Under the pieces are notes generated by a model. The model had not been told where the DNA came from, ran no database searches, and was given only the letters and a program-made list of their open reading frames with translations. Positions 43,023 to 52,680 of a DNA stretch of 64,000 nucleotides are shown here, piece by piece (the stretch's first letter is position 1; the number at the start of each line of letters is the position of its first letter). The stretch spans positions 124,001 through 188,000 of the forward strand of contig NZ_CP039890.1 in the NCBI RefSeq assembly GCF_005221325.1, given 5' to 3'. Position numbers and translations under genes: made by a program. This stretch comes from Agrobacterium tumefaciens. GTDB lineage: Bacteria; Pseudomonadota; Alphaproteobacteria; Rhizobiales; Rhizobiaceae.

Positions 43023-44408
43023 ATGAATATCATGCAGCCACAGATGGCTGACGCGACGGCTGTTGCCGATCCGCAGGCCGACATCAGCGCCCGACTGGAG
43101 CGCCTTCCTATCACAAGAGAAGTTTTTTGGGCCCGTAACATCGTTGGAGCGGCGACGTTCTTCGACGGCTATACGGTGATCGCCATAGCCTACGCGATGC
43201 CTGTTCTGGTCCGCGAGTGGGGGCTCACTCCATCTCAGACAGGAATGATCCTATCGATGGGATATCTGGGGCAACTCATCGGCGCCATCCTGTTTGGCTG
43301 GCTCGCGGAAAAAATCGGTCGGCTCAAAGTTCTGTTGTTCACCATTCTCCTGTTCGTCAGCATGGATGTTGCCTGCCTCTTTGCCGCGGGCGCGGGCATG
43401 ATGATGGCGTTCCGCTTCGTGCAGGGGATAGGCACCGGCGGCGAAGTGCCCGTCGCCAGCGCCTACATCAACGAGTTGATCGGCTCGAAAGGCCGCGGTC
43501 GCTTTTTCCTGCTCTACGAAGTCATGTTCCTGCTCGGGCTCGTCGGCGCCGGTCTGATCGGCTACTTCATGGTTCCGCTTTATGGCTGGAAAGCAATGTT
43601 TGTCGTCGGTCTGGTACCTGCCATTTTGATGATCCCGTTGCGCTGGTTCCTGAAAGAGTCTCCGCGCTGGCTAGCGGCGACCGGTCGGTATGACGAGGCC
43701 GACGCCATCGTGACACGTATGGAAGAAAGCGCTCGAGCCTCTGGAAAAGAGCTTCCCGAACCTCGGGTCATAGCAACATCCGTCAAGCGTAAGTCCGATT
43801 GGAGGGAACTTTTCCAGGGAATCTACCTGAAGCGCACACTGTCGATCTGGGCGATGTGGTTCTGCGCCTACATGGTGGCGAACGGGACGATTACATGGCT
43901 GCCGACGCTCTACCGCCAGACTTTCAACCTGCCGCTTGAAACAAGCATTCTGTATGGTTTCATGACGTCTGCAGCGGGCGTTGTGGCCGCCGTCATTTGC
44001 GCATTGCTAATCGATCGGGTGGGCCGTAAACGGTGGTATACGGGTGCGCTGCTTCTTGCTCCGGTACCTCTCGTCATTCTCGCGTGGCTTGGTGCAACAT
44101 CGCCGATGCAGGTCCTCATCCTGGCGGGCCTTGCCTACGCCATCGTGCAGACGGTGACTTTCTCGCTGTATCTGTATTCGGCGGAAATCTACCCGACGCG
44201 CTTGCGGGCTATCGGCACAGGGACGGGCAGCGCCTGGCTTCGTCTCGGCTCCTCCGCCGGCCCGATGCTTGTAGGCTTCTTGATGTCCTCCATGGGCATC
44301 CAGTATGTGTTCGCGACGTTTGCCGCCATTCTGGTCATTGGTGCCGTTGTGACAATGCTGTTTGCGGTGGAGACCAAAGGCAAGGTTTTGGAGGAACTCT
44401 CCCCATAG
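43023..44408 (+). CDS. MFS metabolite:proton symporter
   Basis: 461 residues with about 12 membrane helices. The sugar/aromatic-acid porter signatures are visible: GWLAEKIGRLKVLL after helix 2, RFVQGIGTGGEVPVA, PRWLAATGRYDEA and LLIDRVGRKRW. It probably imports the substrate of the DapA-like enzyme across the inner membrane. GAGGAGGAAATC precedes the ATG. The gene ends before a terminator hairpin. Confidence 0.9.
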   Translation: MNIMQPQMADATAVADPQADISARLERLPITREVFWARNIVGAATFFDGYTVIAIAYAMPVLVREWGLTPSQTGMILSMGYLGQLIGAILFGWLAEKIGRLKVLLFTILLFVSMDVACLFAAGAGMMMAFRFVQGIGTGGEVPVASAYINELIGSKGRGRFFLLYEVMFLLGLVGAGLIGYFMVPLYGWKAMFVVGLVPAILMIPLRWFLKESPRWLAATGRYDEADAIVTRMEESARASGKELPEPRVIATSVKRKSDWRELFQGIYLKRTLSIWAMWFCAYMVANGTITWLPTLYRQTFNLPLETSILYGFMTSAAGVVAAVICALLIDRVGRKRWYTGALLLAPVPLVILAWLGATSPMQVLILAGLAYAIVQTVTFSLYLYSAEIYPTRLRAIGTGTGSAWLRLGSSAGPMLVGFLMSSMGIQYVFATFAAILVIGAVVTMLFAVETKGKVLEELSP

Positions 44409-44438
44409 GAGCGAGCGGAGCTTCCTCACCCGCTTTCC

Positions 44439-44469
44439 GACCGCCCCTTGGGTCACCCGAGAGGCGGTC
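44439..44469 (+). terminator. Terminator-like hairpin after the MFS gene
   Basis: GACCGCC and GGCGGTC pair around an inner TGGG/CCC stem; a short GTTTCC follows. It lies 30 bases after the MFS stop codon. Confidence 0.55.
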
Positions 44470-44898
44470 GCGTTTCCACTACTGTGACGTCATTGTGTTC
44501 CTGCCGCGGACCTCTTATTTTTTCGCAAGGAACTGAGGCGGCGTTTTAACAGTATAAAACTGCGCACGGAGAAGGAGCGACACTAAATGTTTTCCCCGCC
44601 TTGCCGGCCTGCCGGGGGTGGAAGTGGACGCGTTTGGATGCCAAAAGCTGATCTGCCGATGAACGTGTTTGATCAAACTCGTCAGGTCGGCGGGTTCGCC
44701 TCTGCTTTGTGGATTCGGAGAAAAAGCGGATCGTAGGTTCGAATTTGTTCAACTGCATGGCGGAATCACCGGTTGATGGTTTGTATCCCATCAAATACCT
44801 GCTCTGTGGCCTGCTAGGCGATTGATTTATACGTCATGGCGGCTTCTTCCACCCGTCGATCAAGCATATTTCTGGGGAAACGCTTCATAGATTTCGAA
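44470..44898. other. Spacer without a recognisable gene
   Basis: About 430 bp between the MFS terminator and the inverted repeat at 44899. A minus-strand frame (44546-44794) is open for 82 codons but has no ribosome binding site, atypical composition and no family resemblance. I call nothing here. Confidence 0.4.
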
Positions 44899-44960
44899 GG
44901 TGAGATCAGCACCGGCATTGTCGTCGGATATCCTCGTAATTCTGCAGGGCTGATCTCACC
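44899..44960. repeat. 12 bp inverted repeat at the SDR 3' end
   Basis: GGTGAGATCAGC (44899-44910) and GCTGATCTCACC (44949-44960) are perfect inverted copies 38 bases apart, just past the minus-strand SDR stop codon at 44967. It could be a terminator hairpin with a large loop or the ends of a tiny mobile remnant. Confidence 0.5.
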
Positions 44961-44966
44961 ATGGGA

Positions 44967-45734
44967 TCAGAGCCTGTAGCCGCCACTCGCTTCGATAACC
45001 TGGCCGGTCACCCACCGGCCTTCATCCGAGGCCAGGAAGGCCACCACCGCGGCGATGTCCGACGGTTCGCCGAAGCGGCCAAGGGCGGTATCTGATTCGA
45101 TGGCGGTCACCATTTCGGCGCTTTCGCGGACAGCCGCGTTCATGTCGGTTCGCGTCCAGCCCGGCGCAACGGCATTCGCCGTGATGCCACGGGGACCCAG
45201 TTCCATGGCGAGCGAATGCGTAAAGACGTTGATGCTTCCCTTGGCCATCGAGTACATCGACGCCATCGGCGAGGGTCGTGTGGCGAAACCGGAAGACACG
45301 TTTACCACCCGTCCGCCATCGGTCAGGCGGCTGAGTGCGGCCTGGACGACGAAAAAGGGTGCACGGACGAAGACGTTGAACATGGCGTCAAAGCTTTCAG
45401 GCGTCGCATTGTCGAGGCCGCCGAAACCGCTGCCGCCGGCATTGTTCACGACGATGTCCAGCGTTCTGCTGCCGTTGCGGCTTTCGAGTTCGGCATCAAG
45501 CGCCTCGAACAACGGCCCAATCGAGCCCGCGTCCAGCAATTCAGCTTTCAGCGCAAATGCGCGGCCACCGGATTTCTCGATCTCGGCGACGGCCTCGTCG
45601 GCGCCGGCCTTGCTGGAGTTGTAAGTCAGTGCGACGGTCGCGCCGTCGGCGGCGAGACGCTCTGCGATAGCGCGACCGATGCCCCGTGACCCTCCAGTCA
45701 CGAGAGCAGTTTTTCCGTTGAGAGTCTGCGACAT
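44967..45734 (-). CDS. SDR-family oxidoreductase
   Basis: 255 residues, classical SDR: TGGSRGIGRAIAERLAADG for NADP binding, NNAGGSG, VNVSSG, the catalytic YSMAK and WVTGQVIEASGGYRL at the C-terminus. It resembles 3-oxoacyl-ACP reductase-like dehydrogenases of unknown substrate. It lies 63 bp downstream of a reductase gene on the same strand and probably shares its transcript. Confidence 0.9.
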   Translation of the reverse strand: MSQTLNGKTALVTGGSRGIGRAIAERLAADGATVALTYNSSKAGADEAVAEIEKSGGRAFALKAELLDAGSIGPLFEALDAELESRNGSRTLDIVVNNAGGSGFGGLDNATPESFDAMFNVFVRAPFFVVQAALSRLTDGGRVVNVSSGFATRPSPMASMYSMAKGSINVFTHSLAMELGPRGITANAVAPGWTRTDMNAAVRESAEMVTAIESDTALGRFGEPSDIAAVVAFLASDEGRWVTGQVIEASGGYRL

Positions 45735-45797
45735 AGAATTTCCCTTCGTTAGCCAAAATGTGATTTCAGTGATTTGCGGACGAGTTGGCGCGCCTGT

Positions 45798-46496
45798 TCA
45801 CGCGATCCGTTTGCGTGCGATCGGGCCGGGATTTGCCTCGACGACCGCGAGAGCCAGGCGCACGAGATCCGCGTCGCCGCCAAATTCGTGGTCTGCGATG
45901 TGATGCAAAAGCACGCCGAGCTGTTCGAGCTGCCTGGCGCCGGCAAGTGGACCGGCGTTGATGGACTTGAACCCGGCGTCAGCGATCAGACCTCGCGTGA
46001 CCTCTCCGGCTGCAACGTCGTCGCTCACGTAGAAGATACCGGGCTGCGCCGGCGATGCTGACCATGCAGCCGCCTCGAGCACCGGAGCCGCCAATAGATT
46101 GAACGCCTTGACGACGCGTGCCTCCGGCAGCCGCCGTTGCAGGTCTTCCGCGGTCGAGTTGTCGCGCATAAATTCTAGGTCGTGGAAGTGCACGAAGTCG
46201 GCAGTAACGCCCAGCGGGTTCATGGTCTCGATCACGGTCTTGCCATCGAGCGCGTTGCCAACCTCGCTCACGATCGCTTCCACCCGGGGCCAATAAACGG
46301 AGAAAAGAACAGCTTCACCGAACTCCGCAGCCTCGCGGATCGTGCCGAGCCGAGCCCTATCGCCCAGTTCTGCAAGTAATGGCGCGATTTTCCGGTCCTC
46401 ACCGTCCTTCGCAATAACAAGTTCATGGCCCGCGGCGGCCCAGGCCCTTGCCAGACGACTACCGAGATTGCCGGCGTTTAAGATTCCGATCTTCAT
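45798..46496 (-). CDS. NADPH-dependent F420-reductase-like protein
   Basis: 232 residues with an N-terminal Rossmann fold (MKIGILNAGNLGSRLARAW) and the FNO-like core (KTVIETMNPL, LPEARVVKAFNLL, GFKSINAGPLAGARQLEQ). Proteobacteria do not normally make F420, so these homologues are thought to reduce other cofactors or substrates with NADPH. It is followed by the SDR gene and preceded by a LysR gene, all on the minus strand. Confidence 0.82.
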   Translation of the reverse strand: MKIGILNAGNLGSRLARAWAAAGHELVIAKDGEDRKIAPLLAELGDRARLGTIREAAEFGEAVLFSVYWPRVEAIVSEVGNALDGKTVIETMNPLGVTADFVHFHDLEFMRDNSTAEDLQRRLPEARVVKAFNLLAAPVLEAAAWSASPAQPGIFYVSDDVAAGEVTRGLIADAGFKSINAGPLAGARQLEQLGVLLHHIADHEFGGDADLVRLALAVVEANPGPIARKRIA

Positions 46497-46700
46497 TTTG
46501 ATATCCTATTCACTTCAACGTTCGCGCTTCCTCGCGGAGCGGTTCGGTTGGAAGGTAGGATATCGCTCAGGGGTAGATTAGGTGCTCGACGAACCTCAGT
46601 CTGTTGCTCGCGCGAGCAACAATGGTGAATCATCGCTCGGGCACCGGGATGTTCCGACGCACAATTCTAGTTTCAGCGGGGGGCTCAGCGCAGGCTGATG

Positions 46701-47597
46701 TCACTGCCGGGCCCCGAAAGCCTCGCGGCAGAGATCAACGAAGCCACGTACCTTCGGATCCATGTAGCGTGTAGAGGCAAAAACGGCGTAAACCGGCATG
46801 GGTATGCTTGCCCAACCCGGCAAAAGCCTGACGAGGCTTCCCTCCGCCACGTGTGGCTCAGCCATGAACTGCGGAAGTTGCGCCACCCCCAAACCGGACA
46901 CGGTCAGGTTCTTGGCCGCAACGATGTTATCGAGCGCGCAGCGTGGCGCTTGCGAAACCTTCTCTGTGGCTTGGCCATTGACAAGGATCCAGCTCGCGCG
47001 ACCGCTGGACGTTTTCATAATGAGGTCGTGGCGTTTCAAATCGTCGATGGTCCGGAGCGCCGGAGCTTCCCTTAGATATGTAGGCGCGGCATAGAGGCCG
47101 TAGGTTATCTCTCCAAGCTTGCGGGCCGACAGATCAGAGTCTTGCAAGGTGCCAATGCGGATCGCAACATCGATCCCCTCATGAATGATATCGACGAACC
47201 GAATTGAGTATACCGCTTCCACCGTGACCTTCGGCCACTTGGATAAGTAGGCGGCGATCCAGTCGTCGACGCGTGTCGTGCCGAACTCTGGTGTCGCTGT
47301 GATCTTAAGACGGCCCTTGGGCTCCTGACTTTGCTGGGCGACCGCGGCCTGGGCCGCCTCTACGGCGGCTAGGATCGAGGAGGCGCGCTCGAAATAGTCC
47401 CTTCCGACTTCTGTCACGCTGAGGCGGCGCGTCGATCTGTTCAGCAACCTCGCCCCGAGCTTTTCCTCGATCCGCTGTACGATCCGGCTCACCCGAGCCT
47501 TATCAGTCTCAAGGCGAACGGCCGCGGCGGTGAAGGACTCCTCCATTACCACTGCGACGAAGACCTGCATTTCGGAAAAGCCGATTGTTGATGTCAT
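46701..47597 (-). CDS. LysR-family regulator, paralogue of 48805-49713
   Basis: About 298 residues from MTSTIGFSEMQVF. The LysR helix-turn-helix (SFTAAAVRLETDKARVSRIV) is followed by the substrate-binding domain. It is closely similar throughout to the LysR protein encoded 2 kb away, with shared blocks RCALDN, MAEPHVAEG, FASTRYMDPKVRGFVD. Both are followed (in transcription order) by F420-reductase-like and SDR genes, suggesting duplication of a regulator that controls redox enzymes. Confidence 0.9.
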   Translation of the reverse strand: MTSTIGFSEMQVFVAVVMEESFTAAAVRLETDKARVSRIVQRIEEKLGARLLNRSTRRLSVTEVGRDYFERASSILAAVEAAQAAVAQQSQEPKGRLKITATPEFGTTRVDDWIAAYLSKWPKVTVEAVYSIRFVDIIHEGIDVAIRIGTLQDSDLSARKLGEITYGLYAAPTYLREAPALRTIDDLKRHDLIMKTSSGRASWILVNGQATEKVSQAPRCALDNIVAAKNLTVSGLGVAQLPQFMAEPHVAEGSLVRLLPGWASIPMPVYAVFASTRYMDPKVRGFVDLCREAFGARQ

Positions 47598-47681
47598 GGA
47601 CAACATTCTGTCATGCGCCGTCTAAATCACAAGGCATCCCCAGCCAAATGCCGGACGCCCTTGGGGGCGTCCGGCGGGGGA

Positions 47682-48479
47682 TTACGTCGCTGTGGTCGCT
47701 GCGCTAGCCTGGGCCATGAAGAGGTCGACGTGGACCTGCGGCATGCCCTCGAAGGTGCCGCCGATCGGCGACGGGCGCTTTGCCTCGTCTATCAGGCGCC
47801 GAGCATCTCCGCGAGACACGGGCGTGCCGGGTTGCGTGTAGGCGCGCTCGGCTTCAGGACCCGTCGCCTGCAGGTCTACCGTTGGAGCGTAGCGCCAAAA
47901 GTAGATCGGCGTGCTCGGTTCAATGCGCCAGCTTTCCGCGAGCGAGCCCGCATCGATGGTGTCGAAGCCGATCTTATCGAAGAACTCCGTCACCGTCTGT
48001 TTCGCTCCGGCGTCGTCACCCGCGATCGGCAGCGTCGTGCGGTTCGACGAACCCCTTGGCGTCGCGTTGGCCTTCATGTGGAGCCAGCTGAGGTTGTGCA
48101 TGCCCTTGACGACCTTCGCCCCCGGCAGACGCCGTTGGATCAGCTCGCTGGAAGTCAGCTCGGCCTTGTCGAGAACGTCATTGCTGCCGAATGCGGGATA
48201 GTAGTTCGTCTGGTCGAGTACGACCTTGCCCACAAACTTGTCGGCGGGCAGCTGCTCGGTCGCGGCGATCGGGATGGAGAGCGTGACGATGTCACCAGCA
48301 GCGATGGCCTTCTCGGTGGTGCCGGCGCTCGCCAGCGGGCCAAGCTCCTCGATCAAGTTCTTGATGGTGTCCGCGCCGCGGGAGTTGCTGATCACCACCT
48401 TGTAGCCAGCTGCGGTCGCGAGGCGCGCGACGGCCTTACCTACGAGGCCGGAGCCGATAATTCCGATTGTTTGTGTCAT
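47682..48479 (-). CDS. NADPH-dependent F420-reductase-like protein
   Basis: 265 residues from MTQTIGIIGSGLVGKAVARLA (complete GxGxxG). FNO-like features are VVISNSRG for cofactor recognition, GDIVTLSIP, LDQTNYYPAFG and KVVKGMHNLSW. It is longer than and diverged from the copy at 45.8 kb. It lies between the two LysR paralogues. Substrate unknown. The 325 bp upstream (48480-48804) contain no gene and probably hold its promoter. Confidence 0.82.
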   Translation of the reverse strand: MTQTIGIIGSGLVGKAVARLATAAGYKVVISNSRGADTIKNLIEELGPLASAGTTEKAIAAGDIVTLSIPIAATEQLPADKFVGKVVLDQTNYYPAFGSNDVLDKAELTSSELIQRRLPGAKVVKGMHNLSWLHMKANATPRGSSNRTTLPIAGDDAGAKQTVTEFFDKIGFDTIDAGSLAESWRIEPSTPIYFWRYAPTVDLQATGPEAERAYTQPGTPVSRGDARRLIDEAKRPSPIGGTFEGMPQVHVDLFMAQASAATTAT

Positions 48480-48804
48480 ATGAGATGTCTTTCTTAAATA
48501 GGCGATAGCCGCCAATGGGTATCATGCGCCCGCACTGTCCCGCGCGCCGTTCGGCGGCGAGCGCTCCAGCAAGCGACACGAGCAAAGTTATGAATCTGAT
48601 GTAGGAGTTAACAGTCGAGCCGCGGGCAACACACTGTTGTCCCTCGAGCCGACAATGGATCGCCAGCGGTGCAGGCACACCCAATCCCCGAGCGGCAAGG
48701 TCGCTCAAAAATGGAAGCGTCATGACCAGATCGCTAAGATACTCCGTGACAACAGAACGGATTCACGCCATTTAGAATCTAACACATGCGGCGCAGCGAT
48801 TGTC

Positions 48805-49713
48805 TCAACTCGAGCCTTCGACATCACTCCTGAAGCCATCGCGGCAGACGTCGACAAACCCCCGCACCTTCGGATCCATATAGCGCGTCGACGCAAAGAC
48901 GGCGTGGACCGGCACAGGGACACGCGCCCAACCTGACAGGACTCTGACAAGGCCGCCTTCAGCTACATGCGGCTCGGCCATGTATCTTGGAAGCTGCACG
49001 ATCCCAAGGCCCGACAGCGCCAGATTCCTGGCGGCCGTGGTGTTATCGAGGGCGCACCGCGGCGAGTGCCACACCTTCTCCGTCTTTTCACCATTTACCA
49101 AGGTCCAGCCCGGACGGCCACGCGGCGCATGCATGATGAGATCGTGCAGCTTCAGGTCGTCAACTTTATGGATAGATGCTGCGCTCCTCAGATAATCCGG
49201 GGATGCATACAAGCCGTATGTCAGCTCTCCCAGCCTCCGGGCCGAAAGTCCCGAGTCATCCAACAGACCGATGCGGATCGCCACATCGACACCTTCATGA
49301 ATGATATCCACGAGACGGTTCGTGTATTCAGTTTCGATGGTCACCTTCGGATACTTGCGCAAGAATTCAGCAATCCAGCCATCGACCCGCGTCGTTCCAA
49401 ATTCGGCCCCAGCCGTAACTTTCAGGCGGCCCTTCGGTTCTTGAGTCCGTTGTGCCACTGCGGCTTCGGCGGCTTCAGCTGCCGCCAGAATAGACGAAGC
49501 GCGTTCGAAATAATCGCGCCCGACTTCTGTCACGCTGAGATGCCGGGTCGACCGGTTCAAAAGCCGCGCGCCGAGCTTCTCTTCCATTCGCCGCACTATG
49601 CGGCTCACCCGCGCCTTATCCGTTTCGAGGCGTTCCGCTGCGGCGGTGAAAGATCCTTCAGTCACCACGGCGACAAAGGCCTGCATCTCTAAAAAATCTA
49701 TTGTTGTTGTCAT
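48805..49713 (-). CDS. LysR-family regulator, paralogue of 46701-47597
   Basis: About 302 residues from MTTTIDFLEMQAF. The helix-turn-helix (SFTAAAERLETDKARVSRIV) and the effector domain align closely with the neighbouring LysR protein, including RSTRHLSVTEVGRDYFERAS and STRYMDPKVRGFVD. The C-terminus is 5-6 residues longer. It probably controls the adjacent NADPH-dependent reductase gene. LysR proteins usually act on divergent or nearby genes with a small-molecule co-inducer. Confidence 0.9.
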   Translation of the reverse strand: MTTTIDFLEMQAFVAVVTEGSFTAAAERLETDKARVSRIVRRMEEKLGARLLNRSTRHLSVTEVGRDYFERASSILAAAEAAEAAVAQRTQEPKGRLKVTAGAEFGTTRVDGWIAEFLRKYPKVTIETEYTNRLVDIIHEGVDVAIRIGLLDDSGLSARRLGELTYGLYASPDYLRSAASIHKVDDLKLHDLIMHAPRGRPGWTLVNGEKTEKVWHSPRCALDNTTAARNLALSGLGIVQLPRYMAEPHVAEGGLVRVLSGWARVPVPVHAVFASTRYMDPKVRGFVDVCRDGFRSDVEGSS

Positions 49714-49976
49714 GGCAACAGTCTGAAACGATCGGACGGACTTATCAATCTTCAAACAACCGCCATTGTATCATTGGGCCACCACCAAGCGCCAGAACTT
49801 GCATGGCGTTAAAATGTGAGTGCCATTAAACAACAGGCCCGCAATCTCGCAAATTTTTTGGTAACTTAGCATATTAGAGAGAGACCGAAGGTTCGAGTCC
49901 CTTTAAGGCATGGCTGCGATTGGCGGACCGATCATCCTCATCGGCGGCGTTGAAACATGGATGACGAAATACAAGG

Positions 49977-50876
49977 TCACACCTTCGCCCGTTGTTTGAG
50001 AGCCTCCACGATCACCATCATGGCTGGGGACATCTGCCGCCTGCTGGGATAGTACAGATGGTAGCCGGTGAACGGCGGGCTCCAATCATCCAGCACCGCC
50101 TGTAATCGTCCTGCAGTAATGTGCTCTTCGACCAAATCCTCTGGCACATATGTGATCCCGAAGCCATTGATGGCTGCTTCGACCTGTGCGATCGAGGAGT
50201 TGAAACTAAGTTGCCCGTCTACGCGAACGCGTAGTTCACGGCCGTTCTTCTCGAACTCCCAGGCGTAGAAACCGCCCAAGGTCGCCTGGCGCATATTGAT
50301 GCAGGTATGGCCGACGAGCTCTTGCGGTACTTTCGGGATGTCGCGCCTGGTAAAATAATCCGGCGAGGCGACGGCTCGCAGCCGCCAATCGGGACCGATC
50401 CTCACAGCGATCATGTCCTTGTCGACGCTCTCTCCCAGACGAACACCTGCATCAAACCTCTCCTCAACGATGTTGCGCATGCCGTTATCGCTGTAGAGTT
50501 CGACCTTCACATCCGGGTAGTCAGAAAGCGTGCGGGAAAGCTTCGGCCATACCAGGGTCTGCAACGCGTGGTCAGACAGGGTCAGACGGACGGTGCCGGA
50601 AGGTTTCTCCCGAAACGCGACAAGATCCGCCAGATCCGACTCGATGCCCTGAATGCGCGGGCCAATCGAACTTAACAGACGCTCCCCCGCCTCCGTGGTG
50701 GCGACGCTACGGGTTGTTCGCGTCAAAAGACGAACACCGAGCCGAGCTTCCAACTGCTTGATCGTATGACTCAGCGTCGATTGCGAGGTTCCGAGATTGG
50801 CCGCAGCCTTCGTGAAGCTTTTCTCCTTTGCGACCTCAAGGAACCACAACAGATCCTTCATGTCTTCGCGCTGCAT
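49977..50876 (-). CDS. LysR-family regulator, divergent from an MFS efflux operon
   Basis: 299 residues: helix-turn-helix SFTKAAANLGTSQSTLSHTI, linker, then the effector domain (VRLTLSDHALQTLVWPKLSR onward). It belongs to a different LysR subgroup from the two preceding paralogues. The 127 bp divergent region towards the MFS gene is the likely binding site. It probably activates the efflux / cyclophilin-like / hydrolase operon. Confidence 0.92.
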   Translation of the reverse strand: MQREDMKDLLWFLEVAKEKSFTKAAANLGTSQSTLSHTIKQLEARLGVRLLTRTTRSVATTEAGERLLSSIGPRIQGIESDLADLVAFREKPSGTVRLTLSDHALQTLVWPKLSRTLSDYPDVKVELYSDNGMRNIVEERFDAGVRLGESVDKDMIAVRIGPDWRLRAVASPDYFTRRDIPKVPQELVGHTCINMRQATLGGFYAWEFEKNGRELRVRVDGQLSFNSSIAQVEAAINGFGITYVPEDLVEEHITAGRLQAVLDDWSPPFTGYHLYYPSRRQMSPAMMVIVEALKQRAKV

Positions 50877-51003
50877 CGTCGTGCCTCAGGATTAATGTTG
50901 AATATCGATAAGTCCATGCGATTTTGCACGGCTAGTCCGAAAAGTACGACGTGACTATCTTCGTTGCAACGCTGGAAAATCAATTCGACTGGATTAGCGA
51001 TCA

Positions 51004-52188
51004 ATGACCCTCACTTATGACAAGTCAGAGCAAGGTTACGCTGCTTGGGGCGCCGTATTCTCCATGACGCTGTGTGTTTTCGTCCTGATCGCATCCGAGT
51101 TCATGCCCGTCAGCCTTCTCACACCGATCGCGGCGGATCTTGGCGTATCGGAAGGCAACACCGGACAAGCAATCTCGATCTCAGGGATATTCGCCGTCCT
51201 GACCAGCCTGTTCATCGCCATCCTTGTCCGCCGCTTCGATCGCCGCGCAGTGGTTCTTTGTCTCACCGCACTTCTGATCTTGTCGGGGGCAGCGGTGACT
51301 TTCGCGCCGTCCTATCCATTCCTGATGCTGGGTCGAGCGCTGCTCGGAGTCTCGATTGGCGGCTTCTGGTCGATGTCCACCGCTATCGTGATGCGACTCG
51401 TATCGAATGATGAGGTGCCTAGGGCGCTCGCCCTGCTCAACGCGGGCAATGCCGTTGCGGCAACAATCTCCGCCCCCTTGGGCAGTCTGCTCGGCGCTTA
51501 TATTGGTTGGCGCGGTGCGTTCTTTCTCGTCGTGCCCGTGGCGTTGCTTGCGCTCATCTGGCAGTGGATCAGTCTTCCGAGCCTTCCTCCGCGTGGCGCT
51601 GCAACCTCAGGAAACCTCTTCCGGCTTCTCAGACGGCGGGATGTGGCGCTCGGAATGGCCGCGATCCTGCTTCTCTTCATGGGACAATTCGCTCTCTTCA
51701 CCTATCTGCGGCCATTTCTGGAACGTGTTACCCAGCTCAGTATCGAAACGCTGTCGCTTACCCTTCTGGTCATGGGGCTTGCGGGAGCGGTCGGCACCTG
51801 GATCATAGGCAGGCTTCTGTCTCGTCGCCTGTTCAGCGTCCTCGTCATCATCCCGATGCTCATGGCCGTAATATCTGTGATCTTAATTGCGCTTGGCGAG
51901 ATGACGTTTCCCGTGGTCCTGTCATTGATCGGCTGGGGGCTGCTCGGCACCGCTGCGCCTGTCGGCTGGGGCACTTGGCTCAGCCGCACGCTTCCAGAGG
52001 ACGCCGAGGCGGGTGGAGGCCTGCAGGTCGCCGTGATCCAGCTTGCAATCACGGCCGGAGCGTCACTCGGCGGACTTCTGTTCGATGTCGTCGGCTGGCA
52101 ATCCACCTTTCTTCTCAGTGCGGTTCTGCTTTTTGGATCCTCGCTGTCATCTCTCGCCGCGTGGCGCGCAGCCGGGAGGACAAAGTGA
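51004..52188 (+). CDS. MFS drug/metabolite efflux transporter (DHA1-like)
   Basis: 394 residues with about 12 helices. The DHA1 motifs appear as EFMPVSLLTPIAADLGVSEG in helix 1, LVRRFDRRAVVL in loop 2-3 and LGSLLGAYIGWRGAFF in helix 5. It resembles AraJ/YdhP-type exporters. It overlaps the following cyclophilin-like gene (GTGA), forming an operon controlled by the divergent LysR protein. Confidence 0.9.
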   Translation: MTLTYDKSEQGYAAWGAVFSMTLCVFVLIASEFMPVSLLTPIAADLGVSEGNTGQAISISGIFAVLTSLFIAILVRRFDRRAVVLCLTALLILSGAAVTFAPSYPFLMLGRALLGVSIGGFWSMSTAIVMRLVSNDEVPRALALLNAGNAVAATISAPLGSLLGAYIGWRGAFFLVVPVALLALIWQWISLPSLPPRGAATSGNLFRLLRRRDVALGMAAILLLFMGQFALFTYLRPFLERVTQLSIETLSLTLLVMGLAGAVGTWIIGRLLSRRLFSVLVIIPMLMAVISVILIALGEMTFPVVLSLIGWGLLGTAAPVGWGTWLSRTLPEDAEAGGGLQVAVIQLAITAGASLGGLLFDVVGWQSTFLLSAVLLFGSSLSSLAAWRAAGRTK

Positions 52189-52652
52189 GTATCCCCATCA
52201 AGAATCCAAGCCGGCGGCACCTTTTCGCGGCGGCCTTGGCAGTCGCGACAGTGCCAGGAGCCGTCTGCGGGCAAAGCGATCCTGATAATCAGGAGCCAAC
52301 AGGCGTGAAAATCAGGTTTGTATTCCAGGGGCACGAGATGACCGCAACCCTCTATGACAATCCCTCCGCACGCGACTTCGCGTCCATGCTTCCGCTGGAT
52401 CTCGAGATCGATGATTTCAGCTCCAACGAGAAGATCGCCTACCTGCCACGCAAGCTTAGCATCGACGGGCGGGGACCGTTCTCAAACGAGCGACCCTACG
52501 ATCTTTGCTATTACGTGCCATGGGGCAATCTGGCGATGTTCTACGCCGACTACAAACATCCCGGCCTCGTTCGTCTTGGTCGGTTCGATGGCGGCTACGA
52601 GGCGCTGCACAAGCCCGGCAAGTTCCCGCTTCGCATCGAGCGCATCCAGTAA
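52185..52652 (+). CDS. Cyclophilin-like-fold protein, exported
   Basis: 155 residues starting at GTG, overlapping the MFS stop. The N-terminus has a twin-arginine-like leader (NPSRRHLFAAALAVATVPGA). The mature part (KIRFVFQGHEMTATLYDNPS ... YYVPWGNLAMFYADYKH) is the cyclophilin-like domain found beside efflux and alpha/beta-hydrolase genes in many proteobacteria. No isomerase activity is established for this family. It is likely periplasmic. Confidence 0.82.
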   Translation: MSIPIKNPSRRHLFAAALAVATVPGAVCGQSDPDNQEPTGVKIRFVFQGHEMTATLYDNPSARDFASMLPLDLEIDDFSSNEKIAYLPRKLSIDGRGPFSNERPYDLCYYVPWGNLAMFYADYKHPGLVRLGRFDGGYEALHKPGKFPLRIERIQ

Positions 52653-52680
52653 GCCACCTCACATCGAAGGAGTGACGAGC

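Noticed and set aside
44546..44794. Minus-strand 82-codon frame in the spacer after the MFS gene
   Set aside because: Unusual composition, no start signal and no similarity I can name.
49890..49901. GGTTCGAGTCCC resembling a tRNA T-arm, considered as a tRNA 3' end or attachment site
   Set aside because: The flanking bases do not form a proper 5 bp T-stem, and no acceptor stem, anticodon arm or CCA-adjacent pairing could be found.
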